Numbered from the stretch's first letter, positions 7,753 to 15,827 are shown. The stretch: DNA of 64,000 bases from Bacillus sp. FJAT-28004 (GCF_001280845.1 NZ_LGHP01000001.1:1698435-1762434), one strand, 5' to 3'. The notes: generated from the letters alone by a model not told the origin. Program-made: numbers and translations.

Positions 7753-9393
7753 TTAGATGTGGTTCATTTGTGCTTCTGAACCTGCGGCTTTTTTTTGATC
7801 CTTCGGCTGTTGAATAAGCTTCACATTCTTAAGCAGAAGAGTAAGTACCGTACCGATCAAAATAAACACAAGCCCTACCCAAAACACCATATGAAGGGAA
7901 TCGATAAGTGTAGACTTCACGACAGGCACCATTTTATCGGTTAGCTCTTTCGGAAATTGTGCAATCATCTTCGGATCAAGCAGCGTGGAGTAAATCGCTT
8001 GCGGATTCGTTGCGATCGTTGCAGAGGTTTGTTCTGCGAATGTCTTCGCATCCTCAGGCAGCTGTCCGAGAAGCGGGACTAACCGTTCCTTCAAATGGCT
8101 GCTTGATTGCATATTCATAATGGCACCTAGTAAGGTCATGCCGAACGTGCCCCCGATTTGCCGGAAAAACGTACTTGAAGACGTTACAACGCCAAGCTGT
8201 GATTTGGGGTACGATTCCTGCAGGACGAGCGTGAGCAGCGGCATAACAAGACCAATCCCGATACCCAAAATAACCATGAACGAAGATGCAGAAAGTTTGG
8301 TTGATGTCACATCCAGTGTTGTAAGCAAGAAGAAGGATACAGCTACGATGATCATTCCAATCGCTAGCTGCAAGCGTACACCGATCTTATAAACGATTTG
8401 TCCGCCGATCACACTGAAAATCATCATCGTTATCATCATTGGCATCATGACGGTACCTGATTCAGAAGCCGAAATGCCAACGATCCATTGCATGAAGAGA
8501 GGGACGAACATAATGGCACCGAACATACCAAGGCTCATAAAGAAACCAATTCCGTTAATCATCGTGAACGTTCTATCTTTAAATAGCTTAACTGGCAAAA
8601 TAGGCTCTTCTGCCGTTGCTTCGATGCGGACAAACAACGTGAGAGAGATAATTGCTAGCACGAACAAACCGATGATTTGCCATGAAAGCCAATCAAATTC
8701 GCTGCCGCCAAGCGATAAGCCAAGCAATAAGCTGACTACGCCGACAACCATAGTGAAAATACCCGGCCAGTCAAATTTGACGGGACCTTCTGCTTTTTTG
8801 CCGCTAAGGGCAATCGCAATAAAGATAGCTGCAAGCACGCCGACAGGCAGGTTGATGTAAAATACCCAGCGCCAGTTCCAAGCGTCGACGATCCAGCCGC
8901 CAACTTGCGGTCCAAGCACCGAGGAAAGACCGAATACGGCAGCAAAAACGCCCTGCCATTTGGCACGCTCTTTACCTGTAAAAAGGTCACCGATAATGAT
9001 CATGGCCATAGGCATCATAATACCGCCGCCTAGACCTTGAATCGCGCGGAAAATAATAAGCTGCTCAATGTTTCCTGCCATGCCGCATAAAGCGGAACCT
9101 ATGATAAAAATAATAATACCACTAACATAAACGAGCTTTCTTCCGAGTAAATCGGCCAGCTTGCCGGCAATCGGGACGATGGTTGTTGATGTGAGCATAT
9201 ATGCGGTAGTCAGCCATGCCATCAGCTCTAAGCCGCCCATTTCTCTAATGATAGTTGGCATTGCGGTGCCGACAATGGTTCCATCGAGAGCTGCGAACAG
9301 CATCGCAATAAGCAATCCGATAATCAATAAGCCTCGCTTATTGCCGGAATCTGATGCAGCGAGCGGAGCTGCTGCTTGTTTCGTGTTTTCCAT
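7753..9393 (-). CDS. DHA2 family MFS multidrug exporter (EmrB/QacA type)
   Basis: 546 residues with about 14 predicted membrane helices, the DHA2 layout. Visible motifs are D-x-T-I-V-G-T-A-x-P-T-I in helix 1 (LDGTIVGTAMPTI, the family signature), the loop 2-3 motif GKLADLLGRK, and motif C around GLSSVLGPQVGGWI. The long loop near residues 425-475 precedes the last helix. By family it exports drugs or other amphipathic molecules using the proton gradient. It is the second gene after the MarR regulator, with a 52-base gap, so it is very likely repressed by it. Confidence 0.92.
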   Translation of the reverse strand: MENTKQAAAPLAASDSGNKRGLLIIGLLIAMLFAALDGTIVGTAMPTIIREMGGLELMAWLTTAYMLTSTTIVPIAGKLADLLGRKLVYVSGIIIFIIGSALCGMAGNIEQLIIFRAIQGLGGGIMMPMAMIIIGDLFTGKERAKWQGVFAAVFGLSSVLGPQVGGWIVDAWNWRWVFYINLPVGVLAAIFIAIALSGKKAEGPVKFDWPGIFTMVVGVVSLLLGLSLGGSEFDWLSWQIIGLFVLAIISLTLFVRIEATAEEPILPVKLFKDRTFTMINGIGFFMSLGMFGAIMFVPLFMQWIVGISASESGTVMMPMMITMMIFSVIGGQIVYKIGVRLQLAIGMIIVAVSFFLLTTLDVTSTKLSASSFMVILGIGIGLVMPLLTLVLQESYPKSQLGVVTSSSTFFRQIGGTFGMTLLGAIMNMQSSSHLKERLVPLLGQLPEDAKTFAEQTSATIATNPQAIYSTLLDPKMIAQFPKELTDKMVPVVKSTLIDSLHMVFWVGLVFILIGTVLTLLLKNVKLIQQPKDQKKAAGSEAQMNHI

Positions 9394-9445
9394 GTGAATC
9401 TGTCTCCTGTCATTCTGTTAGTGAGTCGGTGACTCGGCCCAAGGC

Positions 9446-9898
9446 CTATGAACCGTCCTTCGAAAGTTCACCTGCTATTTTCTCAAATGTTTCTACGAAT
9501 CGAAGCATCTCAGTTGTATCCATCTCTTGCAGATGATGCTTCAGCAAAGCTTCAATATCACCCTTAATGCGCTGCAAAGCAGAAATTCCCTTTTCCGTAC
9601 AGCGCACGAGCACAACACGTCGATCTTTCACGTCATGGATGCGCTCAGCGTAACCATTGTTTACAAGCCGATCAAGCATGACTGTGATGGCGCTTGGCTT
9701 CACTTCCATTTTCTCAGCTAAGCGGGTTACGGTAATGTTCTGATCCTTCGAGATGATGCCCAAAATAAAGCATTGGGGAGCAGTCAAGTCATTGTCCAGC
9801 TTTTGCGTAATGAGTGCTCCAAGCCTGCGATGAGTGGTCGTCATGGCACGATGGAATCGTTCAATGATGAGTTCAGGGGCCTGATCTGGCGGGGGCAT
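9446..9898 (-). CDS. MarR family transcriptional regulator
   Basis: 150 residues with the MarR winged helix: NITVTRLAEKMEVKPSAITVMLDRL (recognition helix) and the wing with the DxRxxxV sequence VKDRRVVLVRCTEKG. The ATG follows GAAGGTGAAACGAT. As first gene of the operon with the DHA2 exporter it is presumably a ligand-released repressor of that pump and of itself. A promoter with an overlapping palindrome lies immediately upstream. The inducing ligand is unknown. Confidence 0.92.
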   Translation of the reverse strand: MPPPDQAPELIIERFHRAMTTTHRRLGALITQKLDNDLTAPQCFILGIISKDQNITVTRLAEKMEVKPSAITVMLDRLVNNGYAERIHDVKDRRVVLVRCTEKGISALQRIKGDIEALLKHHLQEMDTTEMLRFVETFEKIAGELSKDGS

Positions 9899-9941
9899 AT
9901 CGTTTCACCTTCTTTATCCCTTTAGTAATTAATAGTTAAAG

Positions 9942-9978
9942 TATTTAAATATTAAGTGATGTACATTTAAACTGTCAA
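9942..9978 (-). promoter_or_regulatory. marR-MFS promoter with overlapping palindromic operator candidate
   Basis: On the minus strand, TTGACA (9973-9978) is followed after 18 bases by TAATAT (9949-9954). The perfect palindrome TATTTAAATA (9942-9951), part of a longer imperfect one, overlaps the -10 element. This is where an autorepressing MarR dimer would block RNA polymerase. The promoter is seen; operator function is inferred. Confidence 0.6.
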
Positions 9979-10162
9979 TAAAAAAATATAGATGACTTGC
10001 AGCTCTGAAAGAATCAACATATAAAAGCATTCTGCAGCCGATTTTCGGCATGATGTGTTGATATGACTTGTCCGAAATGTCGATAAGATGTAGGTACGTT
10101 TTTGTGCCTGTATTCATATGCTATTTTGTCTCTATTCATTACACTTTGTTTAGGAAAGCGGT

Positions 10163-10978
10163 GTGTTTGTGCAGCAACCGATTGCAATACTTGACTCAGG
10201 CGTTGGCGGCCTCACCGTTGCCAAGGAAGTTATGCGCCAACTGCCGCGAGAAAAAATCCTTTATTTTGGAGACACGGCTCGAACCCCTTATGGTCCGCGT
10301 TCTTCAGAAGAGATTATTCGTTTTACAAGGGAAATTGTCGATTACTTAATTCAGTTTAATCCGAAAATGATTGTTATAGCATGTAACACGGCAACGGCCG
10401 CCGGACTTGAAGACATTCGCTCAAGAGTCGATATCCCGGTTGTCGGTGTCATTGATCCCGGTGCAAGAGCAGCAATCGCCATTACAGTTACGGGCTATGT
10501 TGGCGTCATCGGTACAGTGGGAACAATAAAAAGTGGTGCATATGAGCAAGCCTTAAGGAACCTGTCTCCGCAGGTGCAAGTGATAAGCGAAGCGTGTCCG
10601 AGGTTTGTACCGTTAGTGGAGAAGGGGAATTTCCACTCCTTTGAAACGTTCGAAACGGTAAAGAGCTCGATCGGACATTTGCGTTTTTTTCCGATGGATA
10701 CGCTTATACTTGGCTGCACGCATTATCCTTTTCTAGCGGAAACGATATCCGAGGTGATGGGTCAGAGCGTTAATCTCATCAGCTCGGCGGGTGAGACGAC
10801 ACGTGAGATTCGAAAGATTTTAAATGACAATGACCGGCTTGCTAGTGGAGAGAAGGAACTGGTGCATCAGTTTTTTTGCAGCGGCGATCCGCGGATGTTT
10901 CAATCGATTGCTAAGCGATGGCTTGGCGAGCAAATTGAATTGGCGCCTGTTGTATGGCAAATACCCAATATTAGTTAA
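10163..10978 (+). CDS. murI: Glutamate racemase
   Basis: 271 residues, usual family length. Interconverts L- and D-glutamate, supplying D-Glu for peptidoglycan. Both catalytic cysteines are present: Cys74 in ACNTA and Cys185 in GCTHYP; the N-terminal IAILDSGVGGLTV and YFGDTARTPYG motifs are intact. The start is GTG at 10163 with AGGA seven bases upstream; a second in-frame GTG at 10169 is possible. The next gene encodes a peptidase that may act on D-Glu-containing peptides, so the two may share a cell-wall theme (inference). Confidence 0.95.
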   Translation: MFVQQPIAILDSGVGGLTVAKEVMRQLPREKILYFGDTARTPYGPRSSEEIIRFTREIVDYLIQFNPKMIVIACNTATAAGLEDIRSRVDIPVVGVIDPGARAAIAITVTGYVGVIGTVGTIKSGAYEQALRNLSPQVQVISEACPRFVPLVEKGNFHSFETFETVKSSIGHLRFFPMDTLILGCTHYPFLAETISEVMGQSVNLISSAGETTREIRKILNDNDRLASGEKELVHQFFCSGDPRMFQSIAKRWLGEQIELAPVVWQIPNIS

Positions 10979-10999
10979 TTGATAGGGAGTATTTAAATT

Positions 11000-11034
11000 G
11001 AAGCTGGGCTTTAACAAAGCCTGGCTTCTTTTTG
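11000..11034 (+). terminator. Rho-independent terminator
   Basis: AAGCTGGGCTTT / AAAGCCTGGCTT stem, including two G-U pairs, with an AAC loop followed by TTCTTTTTG. It closes the glutamate racemase transcript. Confidence 0.75.
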
Positions 11035-11088
11035 TCGATTGCTTCATAGGACAGGTAAGGCGAAGCATAGCATGATAGGAGCAAATTC

Positions 11089-11994
11089 ATGCAGCTGGAG
11101 GCGATGATCATATATTCCTTACAAACTTATGGTTATCTCGATTTAGTGGAAGGTGTTCGACAGCTATCAGGCAGATATTCATTTTTGTCGGTACATGTTA
11201 TTGGGGAGAGCGTGATGGGCAAGCCGTTATTAGCACTTCGGTGCGGCAGCGGCCCGCGTCTTATTCATATGAACGGCTCTTTTCATGCAAATGAGTGGAT
11301 AACCTCTGCTTTGCTTATGCGTTTCGTTGCCGATTTGTCGGCAGCTTATTGCAGCGGCGAGCGGGTCGGCGGACAACAAGTAGCGGATCTGTGCAGAGAG
11401 GTGACTTTATGGGCTGTTCCGATGGTAAATCCTGACGGCGTAGAGCTCGCGCAGTATGGAGCATTGCCATCGCATCCTTATTATAGACAGCTTATGGAAT
11501 GGAATGGTGGCTCCAATCAGTTCAGCAGCTGGAAGGCCAATATTAGAGGCGTTGACTTAAATGACCAATTTCCTGCGTTTTGGGAAGAGGAATGTAAGCG
11601 AAGAGGGATAGAGGGACCTGGACCACGAGACTATCCAGGACCATATCCGCTAAGTGAGCCAGAGGCGAACGCAATGGCTCGTTTCACAAGTACGCTGAGC
11701 TTTGATGCGGTTCTGGCGCTTCATACGCAGGGGCGAGAAATTTATTGGAATTATCGGGATTATGAGCCGGCAAATGCAGAGCAGCTAGCCAAAAGGCTCG
11801 CCAAGGCGAGCGGATATGAAGCGGTGAAGCTGACGGGCAGCGATGCGGGCTATAAGGATTGGTTTATTCATCAGTTCCGCAGACCGGGTTTTACAGTGGA
11901 AGCGGGATATGGGGAAAATCCACTGCCGATGAGCAATTTTGACAATATTTACGTGGAGCTGCAGCCGCTGCTGCTAGAGGCGCTTCGTCTTTAG
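11089..11994 (+). CDS. M14 family zinc peptidase (gamma-D-glutamyl-diaminopimelate type)
   Basis: 301 residues with the metallocarboxypeptidase layout: zinc ligands His66 and Glu69 (SFHANEW), a later His at about 212 (LALHTQG) and catalytic Glu at about 271 (TVEAGYGENP). There is no signal peptide and no LysM domain, so it is cytosolic and resembles peptidases that cleave the gamma-D-Glu to diaminopimelate bond of recycled or spore-wall peptides. The ATG at 11089 follows GATAGGAGCAAATTC. Substrate assignment is by family resemblance and by the racemase next door. Confidence 0.85.
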   Translation: MQLEAMIIYSLQTYGYLDLVEGVRQLSGRYSFLSVHVIGESVMGKPLLALRCGSGPRLIHMNGSFHANEWITSALLMRFVADLSAAYCSGERVGGQQVADLCREVTLWAVPMVNPDGVELAQYGALPSHPYYRQLMEWNGGSNQFSSWKANIRGVDLNDQFPAFWEEECKRRGIEGPGPRDYPGPYPLSEPEANAMARFTSTLSFDAVLALHTQGREIYWNYRDYEPANAEQLAKRLAKASGYEAVKLTGSDAGYKDWFIHQFRRPGFTVEAGYGENPLPMSNFDNIYVELQPLLLEALRL

Positions 11995-12072
11995 CGGCCG
12001 CTGGCCCTTAGTAGTTAATTATGGCGTGCTTATGCTATACTATTCGGAAAAGGTCAGCAAAGGTGGGATTTC

Positions 12073-12306
12073 ATGCGTAAGTTGCTGTCGCTGCGTCATT
12101 GGCAGCGCACGTTTGTCCGCATTTTTCAGCTGCTTCGATCGAAGGATGTTTCGCTGCTGGACAAGCTGATTTTTTCCGTGCCTGTTTTTCTCTACTGGGT
12201 TTTGCCAGACGTGCTGCCGTTCATGCCCATTGACGATATCGCAGTTACCATGCTGCTTGCCGAATGGTTTGCCCGTAGAATGGAGAGCAAGTATAATATA
12301 AAATAA
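12073..12306 (+). CDS. Small DUF1232-like (YkvA-type) membrane protein
   Basis: 77 residues. The segment LLDKLIFSVPVFLYWVLPDVLPFMPIDDIAV resembles the DUF1232 core, in which a hydrophobic helix leads to the P-x-D-x-x-P-x-x-P-x-x-D-D motif (here PDVLPFMPIDD). A basic N-terminus precedes it. AAAGGTGGGATTTC lies upstream of the ATG, and an extended -10 (TGCTATACT) lies at 12033-12041. The function of the family is unknown. Confidence 0.65.
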   Translation: MRKLLSLRHWQRTFVRIFQLLRSKDVSLLDKLIFSVPVFLYWVLPDVLPFMPIDDIAVTMLLAEWFARRMESKYNIK

Positions 12307-12351
12307 CAATGATTGGCGCATAGCCTAACGATAAAAGGAGCTGGATAATTG

Positions 12352-12654
12352 ATGAACTGCAGAATTTCAAAAAATGCCGCTAAGGTTCTACAAATAGAAC
12401 TGGACAAGCCTGAAAACGAAGGTAAAAAACTGCGTATTTACGTGACTCATTCGCACGGTGATCATGCCCATTACGGCATGGGTATCGATGAGCCAACAGA
12501 GAAGGATGTTGTCGTATCGACAGACAAAGGAATCGACGTTATTTTGGAGAAAGACAATGCTTTTCTAGATGGCGTTCGCATCGACTATTTCTACGTGCCT
12601 GAAGAAGGTTTTGCTATTACGAATCCAACCAAGGGCAACCACGGTGATCACTAG
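12352..12654 (+). CDS. HesB/IscA-like protein with histidines replacing the cysteines
   Basis: 100 residues that follow the HesB/IscA A-type carrier fold: N-terminal helix (SKNAAKVLQIELDKPENEG), LRIYVTHSHGDHAHYGMGID in place of the usual Cys-x-G-x-x-Y-x-L segment, DKGIDVILEKDNAFLDGVRIDY, and a C-terminal NPTKGNHGDH where family members end NP...CGC. All three conserved cysteines are thus absent, and His-Gly-Asp-His clusters occupy both sites (residues 33-40 and 97-100). It may bind zinc or another metal rather than an Fe-S cluster. A TTG at 12349 in frame has the better spacing to AAAAGGAG, so the start is uncertain by one codon. Confidence 0.75.
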   Translation: MNCRISKNAAKVLQIELDKPENEGKKLRIYVTHSHGDHAHYGMGIDEPTEKDVVVSTDKGIDVILEKDNAFLDGVRIDYFYVPEEGFAITNPTKGNHGDH

Positions 12655-12691
12655 TATTTTTCCGTATTTGGTTGAGACAGGACGATGAATA

Positions 12692-12916
12692 ATGGCTAAC
12701 GATATAATGGTTTGTGATAAATGCAAGCACACGAAGATCAAATCGATTGTGCCTAAGCTGCAAAAACTGGCGCCAGACACAGAGGTTCGTGTCGGCTGCA
12801 AGTCTTACTGTGGGCCATGCGCCCGCTATGCATTCATATTTGTTAATGGACGGTACATTAAGGCACCTTCAGAGGATGAGGTCATCGAGAAGATCCTTCC
12901 TTACATCAAGAAATAA
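12692..12916 (+). CDS. DUF1450 family protein (YuzB-like)
   Basis: 74 residues with four cysteines arranged as CDKCKHT near the start and GCKSYCGPCARYAFIFVNGRY in the middle (five in all with GCK). The CGPC motif followed by a short beta segment is the DUF1450 signature and suggests a thioredoxin-like or metal-binding fold. It follows the HesB-like gene by 37 bases and is probably in the same transcript; a terminator follows. Function unknown. Confidence 0.8.
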   Translation: MANDIMVCDKCKHTKIKSIVPKLQKLAPDTEVRVGCKSYCGPCARYAFIFVNGRYIKAPSEDEVIEKILPYIKK

Positions 12917-12943
12917 ATTTTCATTTAGAAGATGACACACATG

Positions 12944-12982
12944 ACAAGACCCTACGACAGCTTTATTTCGTAGGGTCTTTGT
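12944..12982 (+). terminator. Rho-independent terminator
   Basis: AAGACCCTACGA / TCGTAGGGTCTT stem with a CAGCTTTATT loop, after the DUF1450 gene. The T tract is short. Confidence 0.75.
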
Positions 12983-13015
12983 ACATACGAAGCGCCAAGC
13001 GAAAGGAGTGCGAGC

Positions 13016-13630
13016 GTGGACATTACGACGCCTCAGCTGTTATATCATGGAACCACAAGCGATACGGTACAATCATTTGGGCAAAAACTGTTGAATTCGC
13101 CATATTGGCGACCGGGGAAAGATTTTGGAGAAGGGTTCTATACGACGATATCGGCTGAGCAAGCACGCAAATGGTCGCATAAGGCAGCAAAGGAGTCATG
13201 GGACGGCGGTCGTCCATGCGTGCTTGTCGTAGAACTGACCTCGGTACCGGAGAAGGTTGAGCCTCTATTGTTTTTATCGGATTCGCATGCATGGGCGTCC
13301 TTTATCTTTGCGCACCGCAAGGCAGCAATTAAGGGAACTGATCCATGCGAAGCTCATCCGGACATCATCATCGGCCCTATGGCGGACAATGACACTGGAA
13401 AAATCGTACATAAAGCAGTACAATTAAAGAAAGATGAGCAATGGTTTTATGAACAAATTACAGTTTCACGCAAAGGCAGGAAGCTCGATTCGCTGCGGCT
13501 CGGCAATCAGGTCGTTTTTTGCTCGGAACGGTGGGAGTCTCATTTGAAACTTGTCGGCTACCATATTTATACGGGAAGCAGGTGGATGTATCATGAACGC
13601 GAGAACACAGGTCAGATTAAGCTTATATGA
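13016..13630 (+). CDS. DUF3990 protein, ADP-ribosyltransferase-like
   Basis: 204 residues starting at GTG with GAAAGGAGTG just upstream. It shows the DUF3990 pattern: LYHGTTSDTVQSF near the start, then DFGEGFYTTISAEQARKWS (about residues 37-55), and HPDIIIGPMADNDTGKIV (about 116-133). The HGT plus GFYTT arrangement is that of ADP-ribosyltransferase folds that bind NAD. Related genes often sit beside a small partner gene, and here a 99-residue gene overlaps its 3' end by 38 bases. A toxin-like or modifying role is plausible but inferred. Total length is slightly longer than the core domain; the C-terminus (about 150-204) is not recognised. Confidence 0.75.
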   Translation: MDITTPQLLYHGTTSDTVQSFGQKLLNSPYWRPGKDFGEGFYTTISAEQARKWSHKAAKESWDGGRPCVLVVELTSVPEKVEPLLFLSDSHAWASFIFAHRKAAIKGTDPCEAHPDIIIGPMADNDTGKIVHKAVQLKKDEQWFYEQITVSRKGRKLDSLRLGNQVVFCSERWESHLKLVGYHIYTGSRWMYHERENTGQIKLI

Positions 13631-13892
13631 GCGCGGAATTGCAGAGGCGTTAGCTGCAGAATATGGTTACACCACAGCAGATGCGAGAGAGCTTGTCGTG
13701 GAATATATTCAGGTTATACGTAAGCTCAGCGGTTATGACAATTGTGCTCAATATGCACAGCTGCTCGATCGCGCGCGCCGTATGAACCATCCTCCAGCGC
13801 AGTGGCTTGAACGTATCCAAAGCTTGGAGAAGGGCGAGATGAGAGACAGGGGCATCGACTCGGAAGAACGTCAATATTTGCAAATGAAATAG
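13593..13892 (+). CDS. Small helical protein overlapping the DUF3990 gene
   Basis: 99 residues from the ATG at 13593, which has AGGTGGATG upstream inside the end of the DUF3990 gene; the frame is open further upstream but without a better start. It is predicted helical and rather charged, with no family I recognise. The 38-base overlap implies translational coupling, the usual arrangement for paired genes such as toxin-antitoxin or effector-immunity systems. It could be the cognate regulator or antitoxin of the DUF3990 protein; nothing in its own sequence proves that. Confidence 0.65.
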   Translation: MNARTQVRLSLYERGIAEALAAEYGYTTADARELVVEYIQVIRKLSGYDNCAQYAQLLDRARRMNHPPAQWLERIQSLEKGEMRDRGIDSEERQYLQMK

Positions 13893-13925
13893 GACCCCGC
13901 GATGTGGATCGCCCGGGTCCTTTGT
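13891..13925 (+). terminator. Rho-independent terminator
   Basis: AGGACCC-GCGAT / ATCGC-GGGTCCT stem with a GTGG loop, followed by TTTG. It ends the DUF3990 gene pair as one transcription unit. Confidence 0.8.
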
Positions 13926-13979
13926 TTATCCTAAGAGAAAGTGCATATGCTTAGTCAGAGAAAGCTTAGGGGGAAAAGA

Positions 13980-15422
13980 ATGCTGAAGCCAGCACGTTAT
14001 TACATATTTGGACTAGCCTTAGCGCTTGCCTGTTTGGCTGCAGCAGAGCTTATTTGGCTGCCGGCTCCGCTTAAGACATCAGGCGGAATGCAATGGATAG
14101 AAATGATTGATTGGTTGTTCAATATACTGGCGATTGTACCGATTAGCTGGGCGCTAGGTGCTTTGCTCAGTGTATGGCAGCAGCGAAAGAGAAGAGGCTG
14201 GACGCTTGTTCTACAGCTAGTAAGGCTTCTTATCGCTGGGCTAGGCGTAATCGGAGCAGGTTATGTGCTATTTGCGCCAGAGAAACTGTATGACCTGCTG
14301 CTCATCATAGTTGCTGCTGTACCTCTTGTATTTGTGGATATGCTTCTCAGTGAAGGGCTAGAGCGTTCGCGTGCGGCGAAGGCATCAAGTGTAGGAGGCA
14401 ATCATTCAAACGCTCTCATGAGGCTTCTAAGCCTTCTGTGGCTGCCGAAGCGCGGGGTGATCGTTCTAACGGTTACGATAGTGCTTCTATTGGTTTTGCT
14501 CTGTCCTACCGGTTACCGTGTTACATACCCGGGCATGACGCTGAATATGAATCGTTATGCGCATGTAGAGAATAGTGAAAATAGCGGTGGAACGATAAAT
14601 GGGATTCTCGTATTCGAGAGACCAGCCGTGCCGGCTGATTGGCTGTATGCCAAGCTGCTGCCGATGTACAGCTTCGAGAAAATACCAGCTAATGAGCCAC
14701 CGCTTACGGAATCGTATACGCAAGTCGTTCTGATGAAAACAGATGCTAATCGTGTTGCAGCAGCTGTCGCCATGGAGAAAGCAGGCGTTGGCGACGGAAT
14801 AAAGCCAGATGGAATTAGAATAATTGCAATCGTAAAGGACAGTCCAGCAGAACAGAAGCTGCAAGCAGGTGATATTATCGATGAGATGAATGGGCAAGCC
14901 GTTATATCCATTGGTGAGATGACTTCCTATATGGAGAAGTCGGTTAAGCCCGGCGAGTCCGTACAGATTACACTGAGGAGGGCGGGCGTTAAGACTCAGG
15001 TAGAGGTCGCAACAAAAGCATCAGCGGACTCGCCTGAGCGAGCAGTGTTTGGCATATCGGTGCAAACGGAGCTGCTTCTCGACATCCCTCTGAGCATCGA
15101 TTACAAGCGCTTCATGGCGCATATCGGCGGACCGTCTCATGGAGCGATGCTGACGTTAGCCATTATTGATCAGCTGACACCAGGCGGCGTCACGTATGGC
15201 AATCAGGTTGCGGGTACAGGCACAATTGAAGCAGATGGCTCGATTGGCCTAATTGGCGGCATAAAGCAGAAGGCTTATGCCATCAGCCGTACAGATGCGG
15301 ATGTGTTTTTTGTGCCGGCAGAGCTGGAAGAAGATGCTCGAAGCGGGGCGCCTGATCTGAACATTGTACCAGTGAAAACGATTGACGATGTGCTGAGCTG
15401 GCTGGCTGAGCACAAAAAGTAG
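13980..15422 (+). CDS. Membrane PDZ-Lon serine protease (YlbL-like, S16)
   Basis: 480 residues from the ATG at 13980, chosen for the AGGGGGAAAAG upstream; the frame also has GTG 13941 and ATG 13947. Residues 1-190 hold about five hydrophobic helices, including one just before VTYPGMTLN. Then comes a PDZ domain (about 275-350, with AEQKLQAGDIIDEMNG) and a C-terminal Lon-type protease domain with Ser386 in GGPSHGAM and Lys429 in GGIKQK. Their spacing of 43 residues equals that of the Lon catalytic dyad. B. subtilis YlbL has a single anchor; the extra N-terminal helices here are unusual. It probably cleaves proteins at the outer membrane face. Confidence 0.88.
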   Translation: MLKPARYYIFGLALALACLAAAELIWLPAPLKTSGGMQWIEMIDWLFNILAIVPISWALGALLSVWQQRKRRGWTLVLQLVRLLIAGLGVIGAGYVLFAPEKLYDLLLIIVAAVPLVFVDMLLSEGLERSRAAKASSVGGNHSNALMRLLSLLWLPKRGVIVLTVTIVLLLVLLCPTGYRVTYPGMTLNMNRYAHVENSENSGGTINGILVFERPAVPADWLYAKLLPMYSFEKIPANEPPLTESYTQVVLMKTDANRVAAAVAMEKAGVGDGIKPDGIRIIAIVKDSPAEQKLQAGDIIDEMNGQAVISIGEMTSYMEKSVKPGESVQITLRRAGVKTQVEVATKASADSPERAVFGISVQTELLLDIPLSIDYKRFMAHIGGPSHGAMLTLAIIDQLTPGGVTYGNQVAGTGTIEADGSIGLIGGIKQKAYAISRTDADVFFVPAELEEDARSGAPDLNIVPVKTIDDVLSWLAEHKK

Positions 15423-15458
15423 ATACGAGAGAGGGACCTTTCTCTCTTCTCAGCTCAG

Positions 15459-15562
15459 CAATAGAATGGGCTAAGTTAGAGACTAGATTGCAGTTTGTAC
15501 AATAGAATGAGATAGGAAAGGCGGTTTGAGGTTCCAGATTGCAGTTTGTGCAATAGACTGGC
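15459..15562. repeat. Short direct repeats with 51-base spacing
   Basis: AGATTGCAGTTTGT(A/G)CAATAG occurs at 15485 and again at 15536, and a partial copy (CAATAGAATGGGCTA) lies at 15459. Within the unit, ATTGCA and TGCAAT can pair around GTTTG. The copies lie in a 545-base gene-free stretch (15423-15967) that otherwise holds two hairpins (15643-15678 and 15776-15827) and nothing else that I recognise. Confidence 0.7.
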
Positions 15563-15642
15563 TAGATCCTGAGCAATCCTTTAGGAAAATGATAAATTTT
15601 GTCGCAAAACTGCAGCGTAGGCTGTTAATATGGTCGTCATGT

Positions 15643-15678
15643 AAGGTATCTGTTGTAGAAACTACAGCAGATACCTTT
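15643..15678. terminator. Hairpin, terminator-like
   Basis: AAGGTATCTGTTGTAG / CTACAGCAGATACCTT is an almost perfect 16-base-pair stem with an AAA loop. The T tract after it is short. It may end read-through from the YlbL-like gene, but it could also be a repeat element. Confidence 0.55.
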
Positions 15679-15775
15679 ATTGGTGTGCTGAGTGATGTGG
15701 ACAAACAACTCTCCATTTAATATCGGGAGTGGTATAGAGAGAATAAGCCTAAGTAAATTAAACCCCTAAACACGC

Positions 15776-15827
15776 AAAAGAACCTCCAAATCCACTATAA
15801 ATTGTGGAAGTGCAGGTTCTTCTTTTT
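15776..15827 (-). terminator. Terminator of the LTA synthase gene
   Basis: On the minus strand, AAGAACCTGCAC ... GGAGGTTCTTTT forms a stem with an inner CCAC/GTGG pairing and ends in T residues. It lies 140 bases past the stop codon. Confidence 0.7.

Noticed and set aside
15526-15720. Plus-strand frame of 64 codons in the 15.4-16.0 kb gap
   Set aside because: It runs through the 51-base repeats and the hairpin at 15643, has no good ribosome binding site and no family resemblance.
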